DNA from: Glossina fuscipes
Lineage: Eukaryota; Arthropoda; Insecta; Diptera; Glossinidae
Assembly (NCBI RefSeq): GCF_014805625.2
Contig: NW_023998421.1
Coordinates: 7,137,426-7,201,425 of the forward strand
Direction: 5' to 3'
DNA: 64,000 nt
The position numbers were made by a program, and so were the translations under genes. The notes under the pieces are model-generated. The model saw only the letters and a program-made list of their open reading frames with translations, had not been told where the DNA came from and searched no databases. Of the stretch, positions 12,901 through 24,649 are shown one piece after another; positions within the stretch are counted from its first letter, which is position 1, and every line of letters begins with the position of its first letter.

Positions 12901-13781
12901 TTTTGACACAGTGCATTAAGGAAAAAACCGTATCCCGTGCGTATACTGATATGTCAGTAATGAGAAATTTGATGCTAAAACTGAGCGCGAAGCTGAATGG
13001 AACCAATCATAAGGTGGCCGAAGAAAAAGAAGAGGGAATAAGGAAGCTTCTGCAGTCCATTCGTAATGTCATGTTTATTGGTGCCGATGTAACGCATCCG
13101 TCACCTGATCAGCGCCACATACCCAGCGTGGTGGGTGTAGCAGCATCTCATAATGCTCACGGACCCTGTTACAACACCCAATACAGGCTGCAAATGAAAT
13201 CTATCATCGAAGATGTTTTAGACGTGTACAAAAGCTACCAAGATCGTTATCCCGATCATATAATCTACTACCGAGATGGGGTTTCGGATGGCCAGTTCCC
13301 TATCGTTAGGAGGGAAGAGTTTCGTGGAATACGCCACGCCTGCGCTCAATTGGTGAAGGTTTATTTTCTCGTTTAATGTTTTGTTGTCAAATTTTGTTTA
13401 TATTCAAGGGTTGCAGGGCGAAAGTGACGTGCATCGTTGTCGTGAAGCGACATTACACACGATTTTTTCCACTGCCTCAAGGAAAGGGTGGAAGAGATTT
13501 TAATAACGTGGAACCGGGTACAGTAGTGGATCAATACATTGTCCATCCAAATGAGAAGCAGTTTTTTTTTGGTGAGCCATAAAGCCATACAAGGCACAGC
13601 TAGACCAACACGATACAATATCATTGAAGACGATGCCAACTTTGATATCGACGTTTTGCAAAAGCTTACCTATAATATGTGTCATATGTTCCCGAGGTGT
13701 AACATGGCAGTTTCCTATCCGGCACCAGCCTATCTGGCTCATCTCGTAGCTTTTAGGGGACGCGTCTACCTGGAAGGATGA
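9959..13781 (+). CDS. AGO2: Argonaute-2 paralogue, nine exons, probably degenerate
   Basis: Argonaute proteins bind guide RNA and cut complementary targets; the AGO2 class mediates siRNA and antiviral silencing in flies. My exon model, all phases consistent: 9959-9971, 10042-10968, 11060-11304, 11357-11445, 11630-12155, 12232-12564, 12648-12767, 12831-13358, 13409-13781. It gives about 1050 residues. Residues 1-320 are Q-rich and low-complexity, as in fly AGO2. The AGO core starts at GTIGRRG, followed by MPDVAYHYDV (N domain), DKPMRAL, GRSF and LLNVDISHKSFP (L1/PAZ), and MIKYATTSTDERK. The PIWI domain has IGADVTHPSPDQ, YYRDGVSDGQF and PAPAYLAHL, so the catalytic D, D and H are retained. Odd points: about 40 residues of PAZ are missing near 12080-12100; a run of nine Ts at 13562-13570 breaks the frame (eight would restore homology); translation stops after RGRVYLEG, losing the conserved C-terminus; a 100-N gap lies in intron 4; the donor at 12768 (GTCATT) is weak. 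Retained introns show it is not a processed copy. Confidence 0.85.
11515..11614. other. Assembly gap, 100 N
   Basis: Exactly 100 Ns, the usual placeholder for a gap of unknown size. The 47 bases on its left (11468-11514) and right (11615-11661) are identical, so the two contigs probably overlap and the gap may be spurious. Confidence 0.95.
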
Positions 13782-14198
13782 GTTTGTAAAATGAATTTCA
13801 ACGGAACTATCATAAGATTGTATTTTCCTACGACCGTGTAGTGCTACCAGGTTTGGAAATTTGAAAGACGAGTATAGAAGGCGGCGAGTTCATCCCAGTT
13901 TAAAAAAATGCAACCCTATGTTCTTCATATAATGTATTATTATTTTCGCCATATTTCACTACAATTGATTATTATTTTTATACCAAATGTTAGAATCTTT
14001 AATATACTTAAATATTTCAAAAATGAAATCAGCTTCTTCTATAATTTCCTTTTAAAAGCCTTTAACTAAACAAGAACTTGCGGAGGCCGCTCCATTATCA
14101 TATGTTGCCTCTTACCGTGCAATTTCCGTAATTCAGAATCAGATTTCTCTTGCTTCGTGAAACGCGTGGGATGAATTATATTCTTCGTTTCTTTTCAC
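13782..14198. other. Downstream flank of the AGO2-like gene
   Basis: The first 50 bases still carry a degenerate AGO2 C-terminal signature in another frame (NEFQRNYHKIV after an in-frame stop), then AT-rich sequence with nothing else recognisable. Confidence 0.45.
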
Positions 14199-14905
14199 TT
14201 TATACCCTACACCACTTGGGATAGGCGGTATATAAAGTTAGTGCAATCGTATTTAACACGCGGCAGGGCTGCCTATATTTTATTATGCCGATTCAGAACC
14301 ATAATCTGAACTGAGCTAAGTCTATCTGTCCATCTGGTGTCTGTTCATGCAGAATTATGTTCAAGCTACAAGTAGCAGTTTTTAAGACATTTTCAAGGAT
14401 ATTTGCTACACTGACGTGCTCTAACCCAAGGACGAACGCTATTGAAAATGATTCGGATCGGTCCACTTTTTCGACCATTTCCCATGCAAAGCCCTATTCT
14501 GAAAGGTCGCTCTATGGAATTAAATTTCAATTTTTAAAATTTTTCGAAAAAAGTAGCTCAGTAACAGTATTTCGACATTGTAAATTGGTGTGAAAATGTT
14601 AGACCGGCTGCAGCAATTTTTTGAATTCGCTCTCATGTAACGATAGCTGAAGCTCATATGACAATGAAAATCACATCATAATATCAAAATCACGTCGTAA
14701 TTAAGTGTACCATATTCTCACCATTTGGGCGTAGTTTTGAATCTTACTCAAATAAGGATTTTCACGAAAAGCGATCCTTTTTACTGCAGAAAGCTGGTGA
14801 AGGAAATTGACTCATAATAGTAAATTCATACAAATATATGAATTATGTTAGACAATGTGGTGTAGGGTATTCAACGGTCGGCCTTGCCCGACTAGAATTA
14901 TAAAT
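14199..14905 (+). mobile_element. DINE-1/HINE-like element, near complete
   Basis: The left end carries ATACCCTACACCAC (14202-14215) and the right end its exact inverse, GTGGTGTAGGGTAT (14857-14870). The latter is followed by a short palindrome, GTCGGCCTTGCCCGAC (14877-14892). Subterminal inverted repeats plus a palindrome near one end are the layout of non-autonomous Helentrons (DINE-1/HINE). No coding capacity. Confidence 0.7.
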
Positions 14906-17900
14906 ACGATTATTTCTCTTTGAATTGATTGTAGGGCTATCCAAAAATTTTATACAACTCTCTGCATACATTGGCACAAAGTTAATATATTACAAATGAA
15001 TTTATGCGAATCTATAAAAGTATGCCGTTGTGATGGTCGAAAATATGTTTTTAATAATGGAATCATTATCGGCGAAATCTAGTAGATATACATTTAAGAC
15101 TGAATAGAAAGCCAAAGCTATTTGATAGTTTAAGGTAAAGGTAGCGCTGTCTGTGTGCAAAATACAAAAGAGGCACTTATGATGCGACCAACAGTGAATA
15201 TTTACAAAATCCATAGTGTATTTTAACAACCATTAATTATTTTGGTTACCAAAAGCTATGGTGAGGGGTGACATGAATCGAGCAAAAAGTAAATAAGTCG
15301 TTATGGTTGCAACATTAACGAAGAAATTTCGGATGTGTTTGATATATCTTTCAAAGGAATTCAGTTGAGCATACGCTATTTAATTTAAGTTACACTGCTC
15401 TCGGTTGATATACAGTACATTCGCTTACCTACCTAGAAGATTTTGCAAAAATGTATTTAGTGGTTTGTGTAATTAATTCCCAACGTTTAATTCCATAATA
15501 AATTCACGCCAAGTTAATTAAGTGAGGTAAGTTTCGCTCGTCCGTACATAGATTTCATAGATTTCTTTTCATATGAATTTAGTCAAATAAATTGCATGTG
15601 CGTGTAAGTGTATACAAAGAAATATGAAAACGTCAAACTTAATAACAACCATGTTAATGAACTTCGTTAAATGTTTGTGCCGCAGGAAGTGATTGGCGCA
15701 CGAACTATCAAAATAAAACTTGGAAACTTTGGATACAGGCTTCGATGACAATTTATCCGAGTATAAGGGCAAAAGTCATTTTATTGTGTTGTCCGTCAAA
15801 CCTTGATTTGAAACTTTTAAATTGTTACATAAGATTTTCTTAGACAATCCCAATAAATTTCCGAATCGAATTTTAATTCCTAATGTTTATGCTATATTCA
15901 AAAACGTGACGCACTGAATAAACAAAAAAGGAATTTTAAGTTAAAAAAAACTTTTGAGCAAAAGAAGAGACCAATATTTTGTTAGCTAAGCAGCAGAAGA
16001 AGCAACAAAAATTCTTAAGCAAAGTTGAAAATAGAAACGCAGTCAGAAACTTGTACATATGATATGTTTAGAAACTTCAATTGCAAATTAATGGAAACAG
16101 TTACAGCAATGCAAATCATAAATAGTATATCAATAGCGACATATAGAGTTTTAGCAGGCAACAGAATACCGTCAGTAGTAATATTGTAAGTGTATACAAT
16201 TATTGCAATAAGACGAAATTCGTCTTTGCTCAATATTAGCAAATGCAATTATCTCTCTTTGAGTTGTAATTTTCGATTTGACTCGATTCCATTGTTTCAT
16301 TCTCGCAAACACAAACCAAAAAGCTGGTTTGCATTTTAACAGAGTTGGCTCTTTGGCGTTACCATTTAAGATGTTAAGTTGGACATTTAACCATTTAACA
16401 GGGAATTTAGCGAGGGCTTTGTTTAATTTGATAATAAAAATTATGGCAGTCTAATTTTAGGCTAACTTGTAAAATGATTTTTATTATTATTATAATAAAT
16501 TATTTTCTCAGAGAATAAATTCTTTTCTCTTAGAGAGCTAGCATAAAAAAAAACTCTACCGAACTTGATTTGGCCCATGACCATTGACTTGCTACTCAGG
16601 CGGATATATTATTATTATTTTTTGGCATTTTATAAGAAAAAAAAGCAACTTTGAAAATTTCATTAAAAATTGTGTAAAAAAGTCTGTTATAAACAAAAGA
16701 AAAAATATGTCAACACAACCAGAGAATTCGTTGTACGACCATTTTGATTTTGTTTCCATTTACCGGGTTATAAAAAAAAAGCACGGGGTGAACACAATGT
16801 AATGTATTTCTTCAAAATTTTCTATTTTTTCTTTTTTTTTTTGAAAGTTTCTTGCAATATTAAATTTTAGAAGTTTTCCGCGTTTAACTTGATAATAAAA
16901 CCTACAAGCACCTATCTTTACTATTTCATTCAGTTGCACAATTTCGCTAGCAATATATGCCCTACAAAATTATTACGCCCTATAAAAAAACAATGTATGC
17001 AATACATAAACAGTGTACTGTTTTTGTACAGTTGCTGCATGTAGTATGCAATGTTGTTGATGTATACATAAATGAATTGAACACAATGTCCACTTAATGC
17101 CACTTTAGTTGTTGTGTTAATCGCGTAGCTTGGCAACTCTGGATTACACGATATATAACCTGCTTACTCTTAACAGCAGTTTTTACATGTTAAAAGACGA
17201 AAGTTAGTTAGTTACTATAAAGCGAGAATTTGAATATATTTTCGTATTTAAGCATAGATATGGAAAATATTTAACAATGAAAAATTTTAATCAATTTATA
17301 CTTACTTTATATACATGAACACATAATATGAAATAAGAGCAACGGACTGTTACCTTACCAACTTATTGTTGGCGGATTTTGGAAAATTCAAATTAATTCA
17401 TACATAATCAACTAAACGGTACTTATAACACGAGTTTTAATTATTAAAAATTTCATTAATGAAATCGCTTAAAGCCGTCAGATTTGGACACTACGACTCA
17501 TCAATGCAAATTTTGAGGTAAAAGTTATCAAATAAGAAAGCAAAATAAAATTTATACAAACATTTTGATTTAATCATTCATATGTGTATGCAAAATTTCT
17601 AATATAAGACACGTTTTTAAAGTTGAAATATTACAACAACAACAACAACAAGAAAAGAATTTATATTTTTTGTTTTATATATGTATAAACAAAGGTAGCA
17701 TTTATTATCCTTGAAAATTTTCCCTCAAGGACAACGTTCTTTCTCACTAGTGTTGATATGCGAAAAACAAACAATTATTTGCATTTTATTGAAATAATAA
17801 ACATATATGTACGTTGGGTAATCTTGTTCTAAGTAAATTTATTAAGCCTCTGCCAGCCAAAACTCTCATATTTTTAAAGCGAATTGCTTAGATTGCTTGC

Positions 17901-18771
17901 AGTTTTTTTTTTGTGGGGGGGATTTTTAGACCGCGTACCAACTTTACTCAGTATACTTTTTTTAATTTATTAAAATAAACTTTATGGAAAATAAAAATAG
18001 GCGAATTAGAATATTTAATGGTGGATCGTGTCCCGCTATTGTGTTTTCGTTTGTTTAATAAATGTAAAGATACGGATGGAATACCGATATGACAGAATTT
18101 TAATAGATTTCCCTAATGCTGTCATAAACTTTCGGTACTTCTCATCCAAATAACGATCTTAACGAATTAAAGTTTATCTCTAGACACTTCCTTATACTCG
18201 CCTTTTCGAGCTCCAACACCATAGCGAAATAGAGCTTCTTACCATGAAATTCCAAAATTTCTTTCGAAATATTAATGTATTGCAAGGGCAATTATGAATG
18301 CAGGACAACATTAAGATGCTCTGCGTGATTTCTTTTGAATTTACGCAATTGCCTACGAGGTATTCTTAAATTATACAAAAGCTTGATTACAAATAACGTA
18401 CTTTTATGCCCAAAAAGTACGATCAAGGTCACCTTGGCTCACCACGTTTCCACGATATTCACTCGATTGATCGATTGTTTCCGATATCTGCCACAGCGCC
18501 GCCCATTTAGTAAAATTATATTTCTAATATTCGATGTAACCGCGTAATTCAACTTTTTGTCATAATATTACATTCATATATCGTATAGCATATTAATGGA
18601 AATTGTTCCTTTGATTGAACCTATACACCTTTTATTTATCAGCAAGCGAAACATACGACAAAAGCCGATTATTACATTGAGTTCTATATATTCTATATCT
18701 ATAATCTTCTTCGAGAGGAAGTTAATCACATATATCGTAACCTATTATTAATTGTTTTATTTTTGTTACAG
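14906..18771. other. Intergenic, no gene seen
   Basis: Nearly 4 kb of AT-rich sequence. I see no supported coding exon, RNA gene or intact repeat; a short CAA-repeat occurs at about 17634-17652 and a G run at about 17914-17920. Confidence 0.5.
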
Positions 18772-18846
18772 AGAAACATTTACGACGAGTTTTCTTAAAA
18801 TTATTTTTCTTTCTTTCGCTTTTTCCGACGTGTGGAGAATAGTAAT

Positions 18847-20091
18847 ATGTCAAAGCAACAAAAATGCCAACCATATGTAATTAATGTTAGCGAGCACAAT
18901 AACGTAAGCTCAGGCAGCGTTAGCGATTCCCGTCATAAAACTTCTAACAATAGACCACCAATAGTACGTCAGGCGAGGACATCTAGCGATGATAAAGCTA
19001 ACGGATGCAATGAAACGAAAAAAGATCACTTAAAAGGAATTGTTGCTTTGCACAAAATAGCAGAAAATGAAAGATTGCATTCGGAACAAATCAGGGTTAA
19101 TGCGGACCATTTAGCTTGCGGGGACCAAAGTATTCGACCAAGCAAATCCAAATCAATGGATCAAGCTCAAACAAAAACATCGCAAAGGTTTGTAAAGGGC
19201 GATCGTTGTGTTGTAATAAAAACACCAAAAATGTGTAGTAAACGACGAGAAACTTTTACAGCGAGGGTAACGGAATCGGACGCGTCTCACGTAGGGAAAT
19301 TGCATAGCGGAGAAGGTGATAATTGTCGTAGAGGAAAGAAATGGTGCAGCTACTTACTTTGCAATCAAAATCCAATACGTAAGATTACTCCAATTAGTGA
19401 GGAAACCGAACAAGATCTAGTTGCAGATGACGATGGTGACAACCATCAAAAACCTCGTTCGGTATTAGACTGCTTAAGTTTAAAATCATGTTGGCTAAAG
19501 GATCAAGCAGACACCGAAATCTTTCACACAAATACCGTTGTTAGCCGAAAGGCAACGAATACCAACCGCTGTGAAACGATGTCTACACCGCCTGCTATGA
19601 TTAGAGAAGAACAAAATACCTCAACATCTCCTATAACGGTTTCAGAAAAATGCGAAACATCTTCAACTATTCTTCCTATTGCAGCTATAGAAAAAGCAAG
19701 AAAAAAATTCAAACATCAGGAAGTTCAAACGGTATCTTGGACTTCATTAAAGTCTTCCCAACACGATAACGTATTCTTGCAATCCTACGGTAGCGTAGTT
19801 ACTAATACTAATGACAGTAATAACTACGGGTTGGAGTGCATGCAAAGGAATAAAGTGCATTCAAGAAAACGTTCGAATTTTCGTCATTTCTATTGGTTGT
19901 TAAAGCCATTTCGTGGCAGATACAACAAATCGAAGAAATCTTCGGAAATTCAGGCAATTGTGTATAAAACGTACTTTGTAAAATGGACAAAACCGCCAGA
20001 GACCCTGATTAATGGATTTGGCGTTAGACGCAACGAAACACAAACAGTATGGTCGTTTGTTTTAAGACGTTGTCGTTCAGCTATATTTTGA
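18847..20091 (+). CDS. Unrecognised 414-residue protein
   Basis: A single uninterrupted frame of 414 codons starting at the first ATG (18847). A stop lies 51 bases upstream in frame, so the N-terminus is not missing from this exon. A good splice acceptor (TTTTTGTTACAG, ending 18771) suggests a non-coding 5' exon upstream. AATAAA occurs at about 20142, roughly 50 bases after the stop. The protein is basic, Ser/Thr/Asn/Lys-rich and mostly disordered-looking. It has Cys/Trp-containing clusters (KKWCSYLLCNQNP, LDCLSLKSCWLK) and a more ordered, aromatic-rich C-terminus (FRHFYWLLKPFRGRY to VWSFVLRRCRSAIF). I see no signal peptide, membrane segment or known domain. A frame this long is unlikely by chance in such AT-rich DNA, so I take it as a real, fast-evolving gene. 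Confidence 0.65.
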   Translation: MSKQQKCQPYVINVSEHNNVSSGSVSDSRHKTSNNRPPIVRQARTSSDDKANGCNETKKDHLKGIVALHKIAENERLHSEQIRVNADHLACGDQSIRPSKSKSMDQAQTKTSQRFVKGDRCVVIKTPKMCSKRRETFTARVTESDASHVGKLHSGEGDNCRRGKKWCSYLLCNQNPIRKITPISEETEQDLVADDDGDNHQKPRSVLDCLSLKSCWLKDQADTEIFHTNTVVSRKATNTNRCETMSTPPAMIREEQNTSTSPITVSEKCETSSTILPIAAIEKARKKFKHQEVQTVSWTSLKSSQHDNVFLQSYGSVVTNTNDSNNYGLECMQRNKVHSRKRSNFRHFYWLLKPFRGRYNKSKKSSEIQAIVYKTYFVKWTKPPETLINGFGVRRNETQTVWSFVLRRCRSAIF

Positions 20092-21500
20092 TAAAGAGAG
20101 AGAATCACCAGTGTTTTGTATAAAAAAAAAATAATAATAATAATAAAAATTCATACGATAAAGACAGAAAAACGTATTAAACTCGTCTTGAGGCTGTGTG
20201 GACAGGAAAGAAGGGAATTTTGTCAATAATCACAAACACTCTGTTACTCGTTTCATAGATTGCAAATCATTGTGACCGGGACACTAAAAATTGAATTTTT
20301 TTTTAATTTTCTTCTTCTTTTCCCATTCTGTTGTGCTCGTACAATTTTTTTATTCAATTGCCTAGTCTTGAATGTCCGTGTTCATTTCTGTCCCACATAT
20401 GCGGTCGGACGGCTGGCCAAACATAACCTAATTGCTTTTATGACTTTTCGTGGGCTTAAAAATTGATAACATTTTTTTTTCATATTACCTACGTTTTCTA
20501 TAAAAATTTCCAGATATATTAGGGAAAATTAAGCTTTTGGCATGTAAGCGTTCCCTTCGCTGTTTGTAAATTCTAGCAAAAGATTACGCGTCCGAACATA
20601 ATTTCTCTTCGTATAGTTGGAACTTTTTCTTCTTTTCAAGTTATACTATTATTTTTTGAGGCTATGTCGTGATGTTTCGCGACAATCGCGGCATTTTGGC
20701 GTAGGAACGGAGCTAAGTTCAAGTTAAACAAACTTTTCAACAAAAATTTCGGGAAGATTATCTGCGCGAACTAGCGGTCGTTGTAAAGCGAAAAGCGATC
20801 CGCGAAAACTCTTGTGAACTCTTTGCAATGTTTCCTTGCGAATAGTGCAGAGAATTGCAAATAGCCACAAGAAAAATATTGCAATTCTGTACGACTTCAC
20901 TTCTGGCGACTTACCTGCTACCAACTAAGTACCATTAGTTTAAATTAGATTTCTTTGCGATAACTCTGTGGCCCGTTCTTAAAAAAGACACAAGTCACAA
21001 ATATTGAAAACGACGATTGACTAGCTGTCACTTCACAGAGTTATTGAAAATGAAATTTCGACCAGGCAACCATCCTTTTAAATCCTTTTAAAGCGAAAGA
21101 AGAAGATGTTTAAAAGCTTCATTTTCGGATTATATAGAACTCGTCAGTTTTTACATTCTGCAAGTATAGATCATCCGTTGATTGTAGTGCAGAAATTTCA
21201 AACTTGTCTTTGTCCATACATTTCTCGGAATTAACTTTGATGCTACGCTATATACACTTAACCTAATCTATCATTGCGAGCAGAGATTTGTTGAACCTGT
21301 TTAATAGAGAGATCCAATTTCAGGGGGTAAAGGCATAACACATGTCTATTGGCCAAACATCTATTTGCTTGCGGCTACTCCCTAGCTCTTCCTCCCTTTA
21401 TTTCTGACTATCACCGCGTTACACATGCAAGAGAGACAAAAAGTGTGCGATTGGGCGTTTAAACAGACAAAAAACAAAAATTGAAGAATAGAAACAAATA
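20092..21500. other. Intergenic, no gene seen
   Basis: AT-rich flank. A minus-strand AGCAG/GTAAGT-like splice donor at about 20909-20918 could belong to an untranslated exon, but nothing else supports it. Confidence 0.4.
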
Positions 21501-21504
21501 AAAA

Positions 21505-21945
21505 TACTATAGTGTGGTACAGCCCGCCCTACACCACTCTACAGTTATTCATATAGAGACTTTTCAATATCAACCGTAATATGGGAAATGGTTGAAAAAG
21601 TGGTCCGATTCGAACCATTTGTTATAGCGTTTGTCCTTGGGCCAAAATACGTCAGTGCACTAAATTTCATCCAAAAATAGTTGCGACCTGTAGTTTGAAC
21701 ACAAGAAATCAAGACGGACAGATGGATGGACAATTGGCATAATAAAAGTTGGTGTTATCTCAAGCCGTTGCATATATCCGCTGGGTATTTGGGTATCAAA
21801 ATTTACCTCCTACGGTGTCTATGATTTGAACGCAAGAAAGCAAGGCGGACAGATGGACGGACAATTGGCATAATAAAATATCTGAAGACGTTGCATATAC
21901 TTCCACTGGGTATTCGGGTATCAAAATTTACCTACTATGGAGTAA
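21505..21945 (-). mobile_element. DINE/HINE-like fragment with tandem duplication
   Basis: CCCTACACCACT at about 21529 and a reverse-oriented GGTCCGATTCGAACC block match the elements at 14.2 and 54.8 kb. Two adjacent units (about 21695-21811 and 21829-21940) share AAGACGGACAGATGG-type and GGACAATTGGCATAATAAAA sequence and the phrase GGGTATCAAAATTTACCTCC or a close variant. The piece is therefore partly duplicated in tandem. Confidence 0.6.
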
Positions 21946-21949
21946 CTAC

Positions 21950-23500
21950 GGGCACACACTTATCAACACCGCTTCTATGGTTAAGAATACTTGATAAATG
22001 TAAGTAGAATGGTGTTCTTAAATTACCGCAACTCCTAAACCAAACTAATCAGAATCAAGTGCTAAAATTCAAAATGAATAAAGCAAAATGCAAGTGGGTC
22101 ACTGTTGAGTTAGTTAATAAATAAAACCGAATATAAGCTGCAGCGTCTACACTTTTTGGCGCACAGACTGAACTCACCGAACGACAAATATAAAAGTCGC
22201 CGAAAAGCGAAGGGCGTCTAGCTTTAATAAAACCTAGTTTTCTACATTGAATTTTTTTTTTTTTTTTTAGCACTTTTTATTCTTTGTGTCTACAAGGCTT
22301 TGCTTGCACTGTTTGTTTGTTTGTTTTTTTTTTTTCGAAAAAGGACTATTTTGCGCGTGTTGTGTTATACTTGCGTTTAAAAAGTCACGGTAAAGTGTTT
22401 TTATTACGTTTTTAGAAATAAACTTGACTGAGTTGACTTGACTTGAATGTCGGACAATGTCGTTCGTTACTCTTGAAAGAATGAAGAATTGTTAACAAAG
22501 GTAAAATGGCATTTTTTTTTTTTTTTTGATTTGATTTTATAAGTATTTTATGGATTTATTAATATTTTTCTGTGTTCTGTGTGCGTAACAACAGAAATTG
22601 TTTCACCTGTGTGCTTGAGTGAATACCGCAAAGTACTCTCTCCTTATTATTTTCAAACTATGTAAGTTTCTAATCAGTTCTTACGAGAAAAAAAGATAAA
22701 TAAACAATAATAAATGATTTAGTTTTTTTTTTTTTTACTTTATTTACATTTACAATTTATTAAACACATGCACCCGCAAAGTTCATAACTTGATTATATA
22801 AGTTACGGTTAGCATAACCGTGACAGTACATACATATTTCCGAGCGCCATAATAATAAACAATTAAAATTGTCACGGTAGGCGTCAAACCGTGCATTAAC
22901 GATCGTCCAGGAAAAAAAAAAATTTCAAATCAGGAAAAAAAAAGAACAAAAAGTTATTTGTTGGTGTTAGAGAACGAATCTCTCGATACTCCCCACACTC
23001 TAATAATTGTTTGACGTTTATTTAAACTGGAAGCTAACATATACATAACATAAGCACAACACTAGTACAACGCGCAAGTGCAAGTGGCTAATTGCAGAAT
23101 AAACCCAAGCGTACTTGGCTCACATGCGTAAATTTTAACCAGCGATAAGGTTAGTACATGTACATGTCAGAGACGAGCCGCGAAATGATGAAATGATTCT
23201 TCTGTTCATGTCTATCGGACACCCCTTTAGCGCATGTGGTATCTGCTGCTATGTAAGTGTCACCATTTATATATATATACACAATTCATAACATTCTGCA
23301 ATACTTGTGGTATATATTAAGTTCGTGCGGAAGAATGTAACTATCAGAAGGACATAAGCTAGGCTTAGCTTTTATTATGTTGATGCAATTTACCATTACC
23401 TGTGCATTTGGCTATCCGTCCATTGCTCGATCTGAATTCTGTCCACGTAGTTTTCTATATGGATATCAACTTGATGTCAAAAATTTGAATCGAATGAACT
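21950..23500. other. Intergenic, poly(T)-rich, no gene seen
   Basis: Several long T runs (about 22251-22269, 22326-22336, 22513-22527, 22722-22736) and a short TGTTTGTTTGTT repeat. No supported coding frame or RNA gene. Confidence 0.5.
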
Positions 23501-23760
23501 AAATTTTTTAACGTACAAAAGGTAACTCTTGACAGAACACAAAGGTCCAACTTTTTAGCTATTATGATAAAAATTGAACCATTAGAGTAGTTTAACGCAG
23601 CTGTACGTTAACTCTATCAAATTTGCATCGCGTAGATCTAGTTTTCCAAATCTAACCTCAGATCGAGGTTTTCGCGAAAAGTAAGCCTTCGTATGGGCAG
23701 AAAGACTAATTTCCAGTATTTTATGACAAAATTAGATAATTAATAGTAAGTCGTTTGACA
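23500..23760. mobile_element. Decayed DINE/HINE-like fragment
   Basis: The block around 23660-23745 (GGTTTTCGCGAAAAGTAAGC and following) is recognisably the same as the internal part of the elements at 14.75 kb and 55.43 kb. Ends are not visible. Confidence 0.45.
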
Positions 23761-23899
23761 AGAAAATTGGTTTTGCTAAATTTGGACCACCTCAACTAAC
23801 TTGCCATATAAGCACAAGGACTCCCATGAAAAGTGGACCGCCACATGGAAACAAGCACAGAAGTGAATACAGAATTGTACTAGTTGAAGTACTATACAA

Positions 23900-24640
23900 C
23901 CAAACTCCTTTGTAGGCGATATCCTGGTTTTTTTACTACACAATTTCGCAGACAGACAAAGTGACAGACAAACCGACAAACATGTTTGGGTCGATTTCAA
24001 ATTTCAAACTGGCCGAGAATTTATACACCTTATAGGCCTTTAAAGCTTACTTCTTCGCCTTATAAGAGCATTAAAAGAAAACTAAATTTCAATACAGTCT
24101 AATATGAGGTAGGCGTGGCCGATTTTTTCCATTTTTCTACAGATGCTACAACATCGCCCACACAACATTTGTTTATATTTTTGTACTTTTTTCTGCTACA
24201 GTTTATCAATAATGAATAAAAGGCAATTTTTAATTCCTTATGAGAGCCGATAGCCTGTGTTGCTAGTGCTCAATGCCTTTTTTTAGTCTAAGAATTCATT
24301 TCATTAGTCTAAAATTAAAATAATAATAATAATAATAATAATAATTCCTTATGAAAAACAGAGGTGTCCTCAGTTTGCGAGATGCTTTGGCTCGCTTTCA
24401 ATACCAGCATGCGTGCGCGAACTTGCAATGTTTTTTGGCAAATTTATTGTCGATAGCTTCTTTTGTAGGAAGGCCAGGAGAATGTTTACATCAGATATTA
24501 ACCAGACGGACAGACGGACATGCTTAAATTGAATTGAAAATTGATACTGATCAGGAATACATATACACTTTGCGGGGTCTTCTGGGCGTTGCAAACGTCT
24601 TGACAAATCCCTCATCCTTCATAGATCCCTGAATTCAATT
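23900..24640 (+). mobile_element. GGACAGA-family DNA element, interrupted by a LINE
   Basis: Aligns along its length with the copy at 46470-47110: the CAGACAGAC block, the GGCGTGGCCGATTTTTTCC block, the CAATACCAGCATGCGTGCGC block, and the terminal CAGACGGACAGACGGACATG. A 5'-truncated LINE copy sits inside it at 24244-24342. No coding capacity. Confidence 0.65.
24244..24342 (+). mobile_element. 5'-truncated I-clade LINE tail with TSD
   Basis: About 99 bases of LINE 3' end (GAGCCGATAGCCTGTGTTGC onwards), ending in an (AAT)n/(TAA)n tail. It is flanked by a perfect 12-base target-site duplication, AATTCCTTATGA, at 24232-24243 and 24343-24354. The sequence matches the region downstream of the LINE coding remnant at 48.2-48.8 kb. 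Confidence 0.85.
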
Positions 24641-24649
24641 CTGCGTCAT

